Made by a program: the position numbers and the translations under genes. A stretch of 64,000 nt of DNA from Streptomyces geranii (lineage in GTDB: Bacteria; Actinomycetota; Actinomycetes; Streptomycetales; Streptomycetaceae). Positions 8,880-17,572 of the stretch are shown in pieces. The DNA lies in contig NZ_PJME01000006.1 of NCBI RefSeq assembly GCF_002954775.1, positions 327,564 through 391,563 of the forward strand. Reading direction: 5' to 3'. Numbering within the stretch: the first letter of the stretch is position 1; each line of letters starts with the position of its first letter. The notes beneath the pieces were generated by a model that searched no databases, had not been told where the DNA came from, and saw nothing but the letters and a program-made list of their open reading frames with translations.

Positions 8880-10127
8880 TCAGCCCGCGGACACCGCCTT
8901 GGCCTCCCCGCTGCCGTCAGCGGCAGACCCCTGAATGTCACCGGGCGTGTCGGTCCGGGTGTCCTCCACATCAGCCGTACGAGTGACATCGGCCGCGTCG
9001 AGCGCCGGCCAGCCGCCCTCCGGGGTCAGGGCCACGCCCCGCCACCAGGGCTCCGCGGGGACGGTCTCCGCCGTGGGCTCGAAGGGCTCCCCCGGGTGCG
9101 GCAGCGCGATCCGCGCGCCTGCGGCCCGGGCGGCCTCGATCGTGCCCTCGCCGGGGTCCGACCACGCGTGCGCCGCCAGGTTGAAGGTCGCCCAGTGGAT
9201 CGGCAGCATCACCCCGCCGGGCGTCCCGCCCTGGAGGTCGAGGTGGGCGCGCATGCCCTCCTCCGGGGTCATGTGGATGTCCGGCCAGAACTCGCTGTAG
9301 GCGCCGATCTGGATCATCGTGGCGTCGAACGGGCCGTGGGCCGCGCCGATGTCCTTGAAGCCCTCGAAGTACCCGGTGTCGCCGCTGTGGTAGACGCGGT
9401 GCTCGGCGCCCTCGACGACCCAGGACGCCCACAGGGTGTGCTGGGTGTTGCGCAGGCCCCGGCCGCAGAAGTGGCGGGCCGGGGTGGCGGTCAGGGTGAG
9501 GCCGCCGACCTTCGTCGACTCGTGCCAGTCCAGTTCGCGCAGCCGGTCGGCGGAGACGCCCCAGCGTTCCAGGTGGGCGCCGACCCCGAGAGGCACCGCG
9601 AACAGGGTGTCCGTGCCGGCCAGCTCCTTGATGGTGGGCATGTCCAGGTGGTCGTAGTGGTCGTGCGAGATGACGACGACGTCGACCGGGCCGAGCGCGG
9701 CCAGCGGCAGGGGCACCGGGTGCAGCCGCTTGGGCCCGGCGAAGGCGAACGGCGAGCAGCGCTCGCCCCAGACGGGGTCGAAGAGCACCCGCTGTCCGTC
9801 GATCTCGGCGAGCACGCTGGAGTGGCCCATCCAGGTCAGCCGCAGCCCGGTGACGGGGGGCTTGGCGAGGTCCGCGAGGGTCGTGGCGTGCACCGGCACC
9901 GTGCCGGACGGGGCGCGGCGGACCCGGTCCTCCTTGCGCAGGGAGGACTTCGCGAACTCGAGCATGGCGCCGTCGGGCCGCGGGGTGCCCGGCGGGTTCT
10001 GGAAGATCCCGTTCGCGAAGTGCGGCGATCTGCGGATCCGCGCCAGGCGCTCCCCACTCGGGTCCGCGCCGAAGGCCGCGGGCCGCAGGGCGCGCAGCCG
10101 CGAGCTCGGAGAGGGGAATCCGGTCAC
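8880..10127 (-). CDS. Metallo-beta-lactamase-fold hydrolase (UlaG / NAPE-PLD-like)
   Basis: A 415-aa zinc hydrolase. The metal motif is HDHYDHLD, followed by a conserved His (TPARHFCGRG), Asp (VYHSGDTGYF) and His (PIHWATF). The N-terminal block with HFANGIFQN and RLTWMGHSSVLAEIDG resembles the branch containing N-acyl-phosphatidylethanolamine phospholipase D and UlaG-like proteins. No signal peptide, so cytoplasmic. Substrate not assignable. The last 35 residues (Asp/Thr/Glu-rich) appear disordered. GTG start at 10127 has GGAGGT 5 nt upstream. It diverges from the dehydrogenase gene across 240 bp. Confidence 0.85.
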   Translation of the reverse strand: MTGFPSPSSRLRALRPAAFGADPSGERLARIRRSPHFANGIFQNPPGTPRPDGAMLEFAKSSLRKEDRVRRAPSGTVPVHATTLADLAKPPVTGLRLTWMGHSSVLAEIDGQRVLFDPVWGERCSPFAFAGPKRLHPVPLPLAALGPVDVVVISHDHYDHLDMPTIKELAGTDTLFAVPLGVGAHLERWGVSADRLRELDWHESTKVGGLTLTATPARHFCGRGLRNTQHTLWASWVVEGAEHRVYHSGDTGYFEGFKDIGAAHGPFDATMIQIGAYSEFWPDIHMTPEEGMRAHLDLQGGTPGGVMLPIHWATFNLAAHAWSDPGEGTIEAARAAGARIALPHPGEPFEPTAETVPAEPWWRGVALTPEGGWPALDAADVTRTADVEDTRTDTPGDIQGSAADGSGEAKAVSAG

Positions 10128-10355
10128 GGTACCTCCAGGTGGAGTCGGTCAGACATTCCATTATGGGCGCCCCCTGCGACACTCCGGCGTCGTGCGGGTG
10201 TCGGCGGGGTCATTCCAAGGAAAGTCCAACGTTCCGGACGGCCGATCGATTCCGGGGCGACGGAGAGCGACCGCACGGACACCTGGGGTGCGGGCGACGG
10301 ACAGGACGCCCGGGAACAAGGGCGCACCGCGGCACACAACTGAACGGCGAGTCAG

Positions 10356-10368
10356 TATATTGCCCGCA
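10356..10368 (+). promoter_or_regulatory. Candidate -10 for a leaderless dehydrogenase transcript
   Basis: TATATT at 10356-10361 ends 6 nt before the ATG at 10368, the spacing expected if transcription starts on the A of ATG. No Shine-Dalgarno lies in the 12 nt before the start. No convincing -35 is visible. Confidence 0.45.
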
Positions 10369-11558
10369 TGGCAACCCCTCAGGGCGCTCCCCTGCTCTCC
10401 CTCACCTGGACCGACCACGTCACCGGCCGCCAGGGCTTCCTCGTCGTGGACCGCCTGGTACGGGGCGTCTCCAGCGGCGGTCTGCGGATGCGCCCGGGCT
10501 GCACTCTCGACGAGGTCGCCGGACTGGCCCGAGGCATGACCATGAAGGAGGCCCTGCACTACAACCCGGAGGGCCGCTACATCCCCCTGGGCGGCGCCAA
10601 GGGCGGCGTCGACTGCGACCCCCGGGACCCGGGCTCGTACGACCTGCTGGTGCGCTACCTGCGCGCGATGCGGCCGTACGTGGAGAGCTTCTGGACCACG
10701 GGCGAGGACCTGGGGCTCACCCAGGACCTGGTCGACCGGGCGGCGGCCGAGGCCGGGCTCGTGTCGTCGATCCAGGCCGTCTACCCGCTGCTGGACGACG
10801 AGACGGAGGCCCGCGCGCGGCTCGCCGACGCGTTCGCGGTCGAGGTGGACGGCATCGGGCTCGACGAACTGGTCGGCGGCTGCGGGGTCGCCGAGTCCGT
10901 GCTCGCGGCGCTCGACCGGGCCTCGGTGCCGTACGCCGGGACCCGGGTCGCCGTCCAGGGGCTCGGCACGATGGGCGGGGCCACGGCGCGCTTCCTCACG
11001 CGCGCGGGACTCACGGTGGTGGCCGTCTCCGACATCAAGGGCACGATCGCCAACCCGGCCGGCCTCGACGTCGAGGCGCTGCTCGCGGCCCGCGACTCGT
11101 ACGGGACCGTGGACCGCGCGGTGCTGCGCCCCGAGGACCGCGAACTGCCGGGCGAGGACTGGCTGTCCGTGGCGGCGGAGGTGCTGGTGCCGGCGGCCGT
11201 CTCGTACGCCGTCGACACCGGGAACCAGGAGCGGATCACCGCGCGTTGGATCGTCGAGGCCGCCAACATGCCCGTACTCCCGGAGGCCGAGGAGTTGCTC
11301 GCCGCGCGCGGGATCGTCGTACTGCCCGATGTGGTCGTCAACTCCGGGACGAACGCCTGGTGGTGGTGGACGCTGTTCGGGGACATCGGGGCGGACGCGG
11401 AGGAGGCGTTCGCGTACACGAGGCGCTCGATGCGGGCCCTGATCGAGCAGGTGCTCGCGCGCGCGGAGGCCGACGGGACGACCGCGCGGGCGGCGGCGCA
11501 CGCGATCGTCGAGGACCGGCTGCCGGTGATCGCGGAGCGGTTCGGGTGGTACCGGTGA
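10368..11558 (+). CDS. Glu/Leu/Phe/Val dehydrogenase family protein
   Basis: A 396-aa amino-acid dehydrogenase that should deaminate an L-amino acid to its 2-oxo acid with NAD(P)+. N-terminal catalytic domain: GMTMKEALHYNPEGR and PLGGAKGG (catalytic Lys region) near residue 80; TGEDLGLT follows. The Rossmann domain carries VQGLGTMGG near 203, and the C-terminal half has AANMPVLPEA and VVNSGTNAWWWW. The WWWW and the short length differ from classical glutamate dehydrogenases (about 450 aa), and this subgroup's substrate is unclear, so I do not name it vdh. The TetR gene follows after 87 bp on the same strand. Confidence 0.85.
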   Translation: MATPQGAPLLSLTWTDHVTGRQGFLVVDRLVRGVSSGGLRMRPGCTLDEVAGLARGMTMKEALHYNPEGRYIPLGGAKGGVDCDPRDPGSYDLLVRYLRAMRPYVESFWTTGEDLGLTQDLVDRAAAEAGLVSSIQAVYPLLDDETEARARLADAFAVEVDGIGLDELVGGCGVAESVLAALDRASVPYAGTRVAVQGLGTMGGATARFLTRAGLTVVAVSDIKGTIANPAGLDVEALLAARDSYGTVDRAVLRPEDRELPGEDWLSVAAEVLVPAAVSYAVDTGNQERITARWIVEAANMPVLPEAEELLAARGIVVLPDVVVNSGTNAWWWWTLFGDIGADAEEAFAYTRRSMRALIEQVLARAEADGTTARAAAHAIVEDRLPVIAERFGWYR

Positions 11559-11645
11559 GGGGTTGAGGGGGTGACTGGGTGGGGATTTGCAGGCATTGAC
11601 GGACCTGCCCCGACATCGTGGCCGGTGACGGATTACTGTGGCCGC

Positions 11646-12260
11646 GTGGCAAGGGTGCGGTTGAGCGTGGGCGAGCGGCGCGAGGAGTTGCTGCGGGCCG
11701 CCATCGAGCAGATCGAGGTACGGGGCGTGGCGGCGGTCAGGATCGCCGACGTGGCCGCCGTCCTCGGGGTGAGCAACGCACTGGTGCTGTACCACTTCTC
11801 GACCAAGGAGAAGCTGGTCGCCGCCGCGTTCCGGTACGCCGCCGAGGCGGACCTCACCCACCTCGCCAAGCTCCTCGGACGCCGCTCCCCGGCGCTACGC
11901 CGACTGCGGTCCGCGGTGCGCTGGTACGCGCCGACCGGTCAGGCCAAGGGCTGGCGGCTGTGGATCGAGGGCTGGGCGGTGTCCCTGCGCGACCCGGCGC
12001 TGCGGGAGGTCGCCGGGGACCTGGACCGGCGCTGGAAGGCCGCGATCACCGAGGTCATCGCGGAGGGTGTCGCCGCCGGCGAGTTCGAGTGCCCCGACCC
12101 GACGGGCACGGCGATGCGACTCACCGCGCTGCTGGACGGGTTGGCGGTCCAGGTGACGGCGTACGAAGGGGTTTCGCGTGCGCGGGCCGAGCAGTGGGTG
12201 GACGCTGCGCTGGCTGGGGAACTGGGGCTTGAGCGGGCGGCGTTGACGTCCGGTAGGTAG
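11646..12260 (+). CDS. TetR-family transcriptional regulator
   Basis: A 204-aa repressor-type protein. The N-terminal helix-turn-helix reads IADVAAVLGVSNALVLYHFSTKEKLV (about 30-55) and is a textbook TetR domain. The C-terminal domain contains GWRLWIEGWA and resembles BetI-like TetR_C domains. GTG at 11646 was chosen: a TACTGT (-10-like) element ends 6 nt upstream, suggesting a leaderless mRNA, and further upstream the frame is not TetR-like. Its target could be the adjacent dehydrogenase gene; no obvious operator was found between them. Confidence 0.88.
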   Translation: MARVRLSVGERREELLRAAIEQIEVRGVAAVRIADVAAVLGVSNALVLYHFSTKEKLVAAAFRYAAEADLTHLAKLLGRRSPALRRLRSAVRWYAPTGQAKGWRLWIEGWAVSLRDPALREVAGDLDRRWKAAITEVIAEGVAAGEFECPDPTGTAMRLTALLDGLAVQVTAYEGVSRARAEQWVDAALAGELGLERAALTSGR

Positions 12261-12280
12261 GCCGGTGTGGCCGCCGGACC

Positions 12281-12368
12281 TGGGGGCTGCCGCCCCCAGA
12301 CCCCCGCTTCGGCCCTGAAGGGGCCTCGTCCTCAAGCGCCGGACGGGCTGGATGGTGCCGACCGGCGC
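12281..12368. repeat. Dispersed Streptomyces intergenic repeat, family A, copy 1, with terminator hairpin
   Basis: This stretch closely resembles 63714-63800: a CTGGGGGC/GCCCCCAG hairpin, then CAGACCCCCGCTT, GGCCTCGTCCTCAA and CGCCGGAC(G/A)GGCTG, ending in ACCGGCGCT. It lies between two convergent genes (TetR and SGNH), and its 8-bp GC hairpin probably terminates both. Confidence 0.8.
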
Positions 12369-12378
12369 TCAAAAGTAC

Positions 12379-13197
12379 TCACGCGACCCACTCGATCCGG
12401 CTCTTGATGTCGTCCGGCGACAGACTCCCCTTCGCCGTCACATGATCGCCCGACGACTCCCCCCGCAACCGCCGCCCGATCCACGGCACCAGATACTCCC
12501 GCGCCCAGTGGACGTCGTCGCGGCGGATCTCCAAAGTCCCCCGGGGCGGCAGCACCGGCCAGGGCTGGTCAGGGTCGGCCGGGATCTCCAGGCCGAGGAC
12601 CTGGCCCGCGCGCAGTGCCACGCGTGTGTGCCCCTCGGGTGAGAGGTGCAGCCGGTCGCCGTCCCAGGCGCGGCGGTCCTGGATGGTCTTCAGGGACCAC
12701 AGGTCGAGCACCGGACAGCCGTAGCGGTCGGCGATGGCCCGGATATGGCCGTTGTACGTCGCGATCTTGCCGCGCATGTGCTTCAGCACCGGGACGTTGC
12801 GGGTGTCGAAGCCCGTCGTCACCATCACCTGGCCGACCGCCGACGTGAGGTCGACGACCGCCCGCTCGAAGCGTTCGGCGAGTTCGTCCGGGTCGCTGCC
12901 GGGCCGGATCACGTCGTTGCCGCCCGCGCAGAAGGAGACCAGGTCCGGCGCCTGTTCCCTGGCCTGCGGAAGCTGCTCGGCCACGATCTGGTCGAGCAGC
13001 CTCCCGCGTACCGCGAGGTTGGTGTAGTCGAAGTCGCCCTCCGGGCGCCGGTCCGCGAGCAGTACCGCGAACCGGTCGGCCCAGCCGACGAACGCCCCGT
13101 CGGGGCCGGGGTCGCCGACGCCTTCGGTGAAGCTGTCCCCCACCGCCACGTACGACCCGATCACTGCTCTACTGCCATTCTTCGAATCGTCTGCCAC
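12379..13197 (-). CDS. SGNH/GDSL-family hydrolase
   Basis: A 272-aa serine esterase/lipase-type hydrolase with all four SGNH blocks: GDSFTEG (nucleophile Ser near 22), the Gly-containing NLAVRGRLLDQ block, GGND near residue 93, and the DRLHLSPEGH catalytic Asp-His block near 180. No signal peptide, so it acts inside the cell. Substrate unknown. The start is uncertain: GTG at 13197 gives the longest product, and a GTG 11 codons later, at the conserved VIGSYVAVGDS, is possible. It ends 10 nt after the repeat-borne hairpin. Confidence 0.87.
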   Translation of the reverse strand: MADDSKNGSRAVIGSYVAVGDSFTEGVGDPGPDGAFVGWADRFAVLLADRRPEGDFDYTNLAVRGRLLDQIVAEQLPQAREQAPDLVSFCAGGNDVIRPGSDPDELAERFERAVVDLTSAVGQVMVTTGFDTRNVPVLKHMRGKIATYNGHIRAIADRYGCPVLDLWSLKTIQDRRAWDGDRLHLSPEGHTRVALRAGQVLGLEIPADPDQPWPVLPPRGTLEIRRDDVHWAREYLVPWIGRRLRGESSGDHVTAKGSLSPDDIKSRIEWVA

Positions 13198-13286
13198 ATC
13201 GGTCCATGATTCACCTTCCGATGTGAGCTACGCGACCGTAGGAAGGGGTTGACTCGCGGTGAGATAAGCCACTCGTCAAGTGTTGG

Positions 13287-14012
13287 TCAACCCGGAATAA
13301 TGGGAAGACGCAGCTCACGGACGCTGAAGTCGGTGATCCGGAAGTGACTCCAGGTCGTCCGGAAGGCGAAGTGCCCACTCGTGTACGGCTCCGGGTCGCT
13401 GTAGTCGAAGACGAGCCGCCCGTTGTTCCACCAGCGGACCGTCGAACCGGCCGAGACGATCCGCACCCGGTGGGGCTTGTTCGGGACGAGCAGCGGCTCG
13501 GTGTAGTCGTAGATCAGCGGGCGTACGCCGGCCTCGCCGACGTAACGGCGCAGCCTGGTCGTGGTGTTGGTGTTGGCGCCGTAGCCGACGTAGTAGGTCT
13601 TGAGGTAGTCGTACTCGGCGAGGGCGCCGCCCCGAGGGGTGGCGAAGAGGTCGTCCGGGGAGCGGACGTCGAGGGCGTTCCAGAAGTTGTTCAGGTCGGA
13701 GACGCGGTCGTTGACCCCGCCCGCCGCGACCGGCATCGCCGTGTACTCGATGACGTACGGGCCCTGCAGCCGGCGCTTGAACCAGATGGTCGCGCCGCTC
13801 GGCACGTCCACCTCCAGCACTCCCCGGGCCGCCGTGACGGTGCCGCCGTCCTGGAGTTCGACGGCCCACTGGCCGAGACCGCGCCGGAAGTCGTCGCGCG
13901 CTATCAGGCGTCCGTGCCGGCCTGCGTGCGCACTGGCGCTCGCGGCCGGGGCGAGCGCGGTGATGGCCGCGCCGGCCGCCAGTGCTCCGAAGGCTCTGCG
14001 GGTGGTCGTCAC
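13287..14012 (-). CDS. Secreted DUF6250-like protein coupled to rhamnogalacturonan lyase
   Basis: A 241-aa protein with a twin-arginine-like signal (TTTRRAFGALAAGAA, cleavage near ASASA-H) and a beta-sandwich, concanavalin-A-like region. It contains RDDFRRGLGQWAVELQDGG, a DLNNFWNALD block and RWWNNGRLVFDYSDPEPY. I recall such proteins as DUF6250; the assignment is from memory. Its GTG overlaps the lyase stop (GTGA), so the two are co-translated and probably act on the same pectic polysaccharide, as a carbohydrate-binding or lyase accessory. CCAAGGGAG precedes the start. Confidence 0.75.
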   Translation of the reverse strand: MTTTRRAFGALAAGAAITALAPAASASAHAGRHGRLIARDDFRRGLGQWAVELQDGGTVTAARGVLEVDVPSGATIWFKRRLQGPYVIEYTAMPVAAGGVNDRVSDLNNFWNALDVRSPDDLFATPRGGALAEYDYLKTYYVGYGANTNTTTRLRRYVGEAGVRPLIYDYTEPLLVPNKPHRVRIVSAGSTVRWWNNGRLVFDYSDPEPYTSGHFAFRTTWSHFRITDFSVRELRLPIIPG

Positions 14013-15907
14013 GAGGCAACTCCCTTGGTGGTCGTGATCGAGGGCTTCGGCACCCGACGGGTCTCGGTGCCGAGGTAGTAGTCCGTGTACGTCGACTGGA
14101 GGTAGCCGCGCACGGTCCAGCCGAGGCGGTACGCGGGGTTCTGCGCGAGCGTGTAGACGCGCGTCGCCGTCGGCTCGGTGGTGGTGTAGAGGCGCAGTGC
14201 GGTGTGGTCGGCGGTCTCGGCGAGGATCTCCTCGCGCCAGTCGCCGATCAGGTCGCCGTAGAAAGGGGTTGCGTTGCGCGGGCCCGACACCACTCCGGTC
14301 GGCTCGAAGATCCGCGTGCTCGTCTCCGTCGCCGGGTTCCACTTCTCCACGTGCGTGAAGTCGAGGAGTTCGGCCGCCTTGTCGCCGTCCCACCAGATAC
14401 GGAAGTTGACGCTCGGGGTGGTCGTGGAGACCTTGCCGTCCTGGACGTTGCGTACGCCCGCGCCGGGGGCGGTGACATCGGCGGTGGAGGTCCAGTACTC
14501 GTAGCCGGGGTGGCCGGGGTCGATGTCGGCGGCGTTGCCCCGGCCGACGTCGATGTCCGTGTCGTTCTCCCAGCTCGCCGGGTGCTGCCCGGTCACCAGA
14601 CGCTCACCGGTGTCGGCGTCGTAGTAGTACCAGGGGAAGTTCGGTACGACGCCCAACTCGGCCTGCTGGATGGCGAATCCCTCCAGGCCCGGGCGGTCGG
14701 GGTCGAGGTCGGCGATGTCGAAGCGGTCGCCGTGTCCGGCGCCGTCGACAACATAGCGGAGGGTGCCGTCGCTGTTGACCACGTAGTTGCCGTCGGCGAT
14801 CTCGTCGCGGCCGTCCTGGTCGACGTCGACCGTGCGGATCTGGTGGAAACTGGTCGCGCCGCTCGCCGCCGGGACCGCGTACTTCCAACGCCCGGTCAGC
14901 TCGCGGCCGTTGAAGTCCCAGGTCTGGATGAGAATGCGGAACGCGCCTCGCCTGGCGCCGACCCGGGTGACCAACTTCGTGACGAGGCTGGGGTGTTCGC
15001 CGTCGAGGTAGGCGATGCCGAAGTGTCCGCCGGACGGGCCGTCGGCGACCAGGTCGTCGGGCACCGGCTGACGGGTGCGTTCTGTTCCCGTGGCGCCGTC
15101 GATCACCGAGACGAACTGGTTGGCGGGCGAGTCGGCGGTGACCTTCGAACCGTCCGCGAAGGTGGTGCCGTCGGCCGTGTGCACCAGCACCTCGGCCCTG
15201 CCGTCGCTGTCGAGGTCGTACACCGTGACGTTGTCGTCGTTGCGGTAGCCGCCGATGGCCGTGGAACCGCTGATCGCCGCCGGGGCAGGGTCGTTGGCGC
15301 CGTTTCCGCCCACCTGGGCGTAGGAGCCGGGACCCAGGTCGACCCGCCACAGGCGCTCACCCGTGAGCGTGTACGCCTCCAACAGGTCGGGCCTGTCACG
15401 GGTTTGGGAGAGTCGACTGACGACGAGTTCGTACCGTCCATCACCGTCGAGGTCGCCGGGCCAGGCATGCTGCACGCTGTAGCCGTCGGCCGCGGCGAGG
15501 GGGATCTCCGCGTAGCCCTTGTCGAACGTCAGCGCCGAACTCGGCCGCGACTCCCGCCCGTTGACGACCGCCCGGACGCTGTAGGTGCCCGCGCCCCGGC
15601 TGTTGTCCTGGTACGTCGTGGACTTGGTCACCGGCACCGCGTTGAGGCGGCGTCCGCCCTTGTACACGTTGAAGGCGACGGCGTTTCCATGGCGGGCGTA
15701 CTCGGTGCCGAGCAGCCGCCAGCTGAGGAAGGTGCCCTTGCCGGACGGCACGGCGACCAGGCCTCGGTCGAGGTTCTCCACCACCCGGCGCGGGGACCCG
15801 GCCGCGTCCGCGTGTCCGGCGGGCGCGGAGAGCACCCCGGCCGTCAGGATCGCGGCGACGACGGCACCGGTTCTTCGGCGTCGACTTCGGCTTCGGCTGA
15901 GCTGCAC
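14009..15907 (-). CDS. Rhamnogalacturonan lyase, polysaccharide lyase family 11
   Basis: A 632-aa secreted enzyme that cleaves the rhamnose-galacturonate backbone of pectin by beta-elimination. A basic N-terminus and hydrophobic core (residues about 13-35) form the export signal, followed by the PL11 domain. That domain starts RVVENLDRGLVAVPSG and WRLLGTEY and carries calcium-binding-like Asp loops (DLDGDGRYE, DLDSDGRAE, DVDQDGRDE) of a beta-propeller. GTG at 15907 was chosen because GGAGGACCT precedes it. An in-frame ATG at 15955 would overlap the operator-like palindrome and lacks an SD. Confidence 0.92.
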   Translation of the reverse strand: MQLSRSRSRRRRTGAVVAAILTAGVLSAPAGHADAAGSPRRVVENLDRGLVAVPSGKGTFLSWRLLGTEYARHGNAVAFNVYKGGRRLNAVPVTKSTTYQDNSRGAGTYSVRAVVNGRESRPSSALTFDKGYAEIPLAAADGYSVQHAWPGDLDGDGRYELVVSRLSQTRDRPDLLEAYTLTGERLWRVDLGPGSYAQVGGNGANDPAPAAISGSTAIGGYRNDDNVTVYDLDSDGRAEVLVHTADGTTFADGSKVTADSPANQFVSVIDGATGTERTRQPVPDDLVADGPSGGHFGIAYLDGEHPSLVTKLVTRVGARRGAFRILIQTWDFNGRELTGRWKYAVPAASGATSFHQIRTVDVDQDGRDEIADGNYVVNSDGTLRYVVDGAGHGDRFDIADLDPDRPGLEGFAIQQAELGVVPNFPWYYYDADTGERLVTGQHPASWENDTDIDVGRGNAADIDPGHPGYEYWTSTADVTAPGAGVRNVQDGKVSTTTPSVNFRIWWDGDKAAELLDFTHVEKWNPATETSTRIFEPTGVVSGPRNATPFYGDLIGDWREEILAETADHTALRLYTTTEPTATRVYTLAQNPAYRLGWTVRGYLQSTYTDYYLGTETRRVPKPSITTTKGVAS

Positions 15908-15934
15908 AGGTCCTCCGTAGACAGTCGCAGAGAG

Positions 15935-15952
15935 TAGAAAGCGCTTGCGAGA
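15935..15952. promoter_or_regulatory. LacI-type operator candidate upstream of the PL11 lyase
   Basis: The sequence around AAGCGCTT (15939-15946), read GAAAGCGCTTGC, is a near-palindrome centred on CG. This is the form recognised by many LacI-family sugar repressors. It lies about 30 bp upstream of the lyase GTG. No LacI gene is in this window. Confidence 0.5.
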
Positions 15953-16042
15953 CAACGGAGTTCACTGTGCCCCTCACCTTCTCGCCCTGTCGACGCTCCG
16001 GGCACACGCGCCACAAGACTGCAATGCGATGATCATGAAAGC

Positions 16043-16081
16043 GTCAAAGGCCGGACCCGATCGCCGGGTCCGGCCTTTGAC
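16043..16081 (-). terminator. Strong hairpin terminator after the M23 peptidase gene
   Basis: Perfect 16-bp stem GTCAAAGGCCGGACCC / GGGTCCGGCCTTTGAC with a 7-nt loop, 25 nt beyond the stop codon of the peptidase gene. Confidence 0.9.
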
Positions 16082-16105
16082 GGTTGTTCTCGTGGGGTGT
16101 CCGCG

Positions 16106-17098
16106 TCAGCCGACGGAGACGCCCTTCGAGCGGAGGTACGCGACCGGGTCCACGTCGGAGCCGTAGTCCGGGGTGGTGCGGATCTCGAAGTGCAGGTGCG
16201 GTCCGGTCACATTGCCGGTGGCACCCGAGAAGCCGACCTGCTGCCCCTCGGTCACGGTCTGGCCGGCCGAGACGGAGAGCTGCGAGAGGTGCGCGTACTG
16301 GGCGTAGTAGCCGTCGGCGAGCTTGATGACGACCTGGTTGCCGTACGCCCCGCCCCAGCCCGCGGAGACGACCGTGCCGGCGCCGACGGCCTTGAGCGAG
16401 GTGCCGGTCGGGACGACGAAGTCGACGCCCGTGTGGTAACCGCTGGACCACATGCTGCCCGCCACGTGGTAGGCGGTGCCGATGGTGGCACCGGCCACGG
16501 GGAGGGTGAAGCCACCGGAGTTGCTGGAGCCGCTGGTGTCGGCGGCCTCGGTCGTCGTCGAGGTGTCCGTCGCGCTCTCGGTGGCCGGCTTGGCCGTCTC
16601 CGTCCGGGTCGACTTCGAGGAGGAGGACGAGGACGACGAGGACTTCGCCGAGGACGAGGAGGACTCCGAGGTCGAGGCCGCCTTCTTGCCGATCGTCAGC
16701 TTCAGACCGGGGTGGATCAGGCTCGGGTCGGAGCCGATGGCGGTCCGGTTGTCCGAGTAGAGCTTCTGCCAGCCACCGCTGACGCTCTGCTCCTGGGCGA
16801 TCTTCGAGAGGTAGTCACCGGCCTGGACCGAGTAGGTCCTGACGGCCGCCTTCTTGGCGGCGGAAGGCGCGGACGCGGCGGCCTTTTCCGGCTGCGCGGA
16901 AACGGAGTCCGCGGTTACGGACTTCGCCGAATCCGGAAGCGAGGAAACGGACTGGGCGGTGGACTCCGCCGTGGCCGCGTGGGCGCCGGTGGCTCCCAGC
17001 AGCGGAAGGGCGAGAGCCGCCCCGCCGGTTCCGGCGGCGGCTATCGAGCGGGTGAAACGCTGGGACTTCGGACGGCGGTGCTTACCCTTCGCGGGCAT
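16106..17098 (-). CDS. Secreted LysM-M23 peptidoglycan endopeptidase
   Basis: A 330-aa exported cell-wall hydrolase. Signal peptide about 1-42; LysM domain about 87-137 (TYSVQAGDYLSKIA...LIHPGLKLTIG); a Ser/Thr-rich linker with a run of serines (about 143-185); M23 (lysostaphin-type) domain to the end. Zinc ligands are His222 and Asp226 (YHTGVDF) and the final HLHFE motif. It should cut peptidoglycan cross-bridges. The gene is monocistronic, follows a c-di-AMP riboswitch leader and ends in a strong terminator. GGAGAGGAATTCGCC precedes the ATG. Confidence 0.95.
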   Translation of the reverse strand: MPAKGKHRRPKSQRFTRSIAAAGTGGAALALPLLGATGAHAATAESTAQSVSSLPDSAKSVTADSVSAQPEKAAASAPSAAKKAAVRTYSVQAGDYLSKIAQEQSVSGGWQKLYSDNRTAIGSDPSLIHPGLKLTIGKKAASTSESSSSSAKSSSSSSSSSKSTRTETAKPATESATDTSTTTEAADTSGSSNSGGFTLPVAGATIGTAYHVAGSMWSSGYHTGVDFVVPTGTSLKAVGAGTVVSAGWGGAYGNQVVIKLADGYYAQYAHLSQLSVSAGQTVTEGQQVGFSGATGNVTGPHLHFEIRTTPDYGSDVDPVAYLRSKGVSVG

Positions 17099-17104
17099 GG
17101 CGAA

Positions 17105-17285
17105 TTCCTCTCCGTCGCCTGCGAGGTGAGCTGTCGGGTGCGGACTGGAGATGTCCGGTCACGCCTGAACGTGACTTAACCCCAAGCCTGTTCCAGAGAC
17201 CGGAACAGGCGTTCTACCTGTGGGTCCCCCGCTCCTGCCGTTGTCGGGTGTTCGATGCGGGCTCCGGGCGGCGGCAGGATTGGGC
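17105..17285 (-). promoter_or_regulatory. c-di-AMP riboswitch (ydaO-yuaA class) leader
   Basis: Read on the minus strand, the 5' leader of the M23 gene contains the conserved blocks of this class in order: GAGCGGGGGACCCA, a GCCTGTTCC/GGAACAGGC stem, CTTGGGGTTAAGTC, CATCTCCAGTCCG and CCCGACAGCTCACCTCGCAGG, then GGAGAGG just before the start codon. These line up block for block with the Bacillus ydaO leader as I remember it. In actinobacteria this class controls cell-wall lytic enzymes. Outer limits are approximate. Confidence 0.85.
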
Positions 17286-17572
17286 GTCCGTCCGGATTGG
17301 TGGCGAACGTAAGCGACCAAGACGCACGGAAACAAGCCTGAGGTTCCCTGTGTACGGGTTTTCTGTGATCCTCCCCAGAATTCCCCGTCACTGTCCGTGA
17401 ATTACGGATCTTTCCGCCCCACGAAGTCCCTTAAAACACGCCGAAATTACGTGGACATGTCGGCGACACACGGTCACGGATATGACGCTGCTCACTCGCC
17501 CGATTCACAGCAACCCTTATTCCCAGGCGAGTTGGAACGAAGGCGCCATAGACGCCATAACGGGCAGGAGGA
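17286..17572. other. Intergenic region between alpha-galactosidase and the riboswitch
   Basis: About 290 bp presumably holding the promoter of the M23 leader and the 3' end of the alpha-galactosidase transcript. It is less GC-rich than its surroundings (for example around 17395-17450). I see no gene, clear terminator hairpin or repeat in it. Confidence 0.4.
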
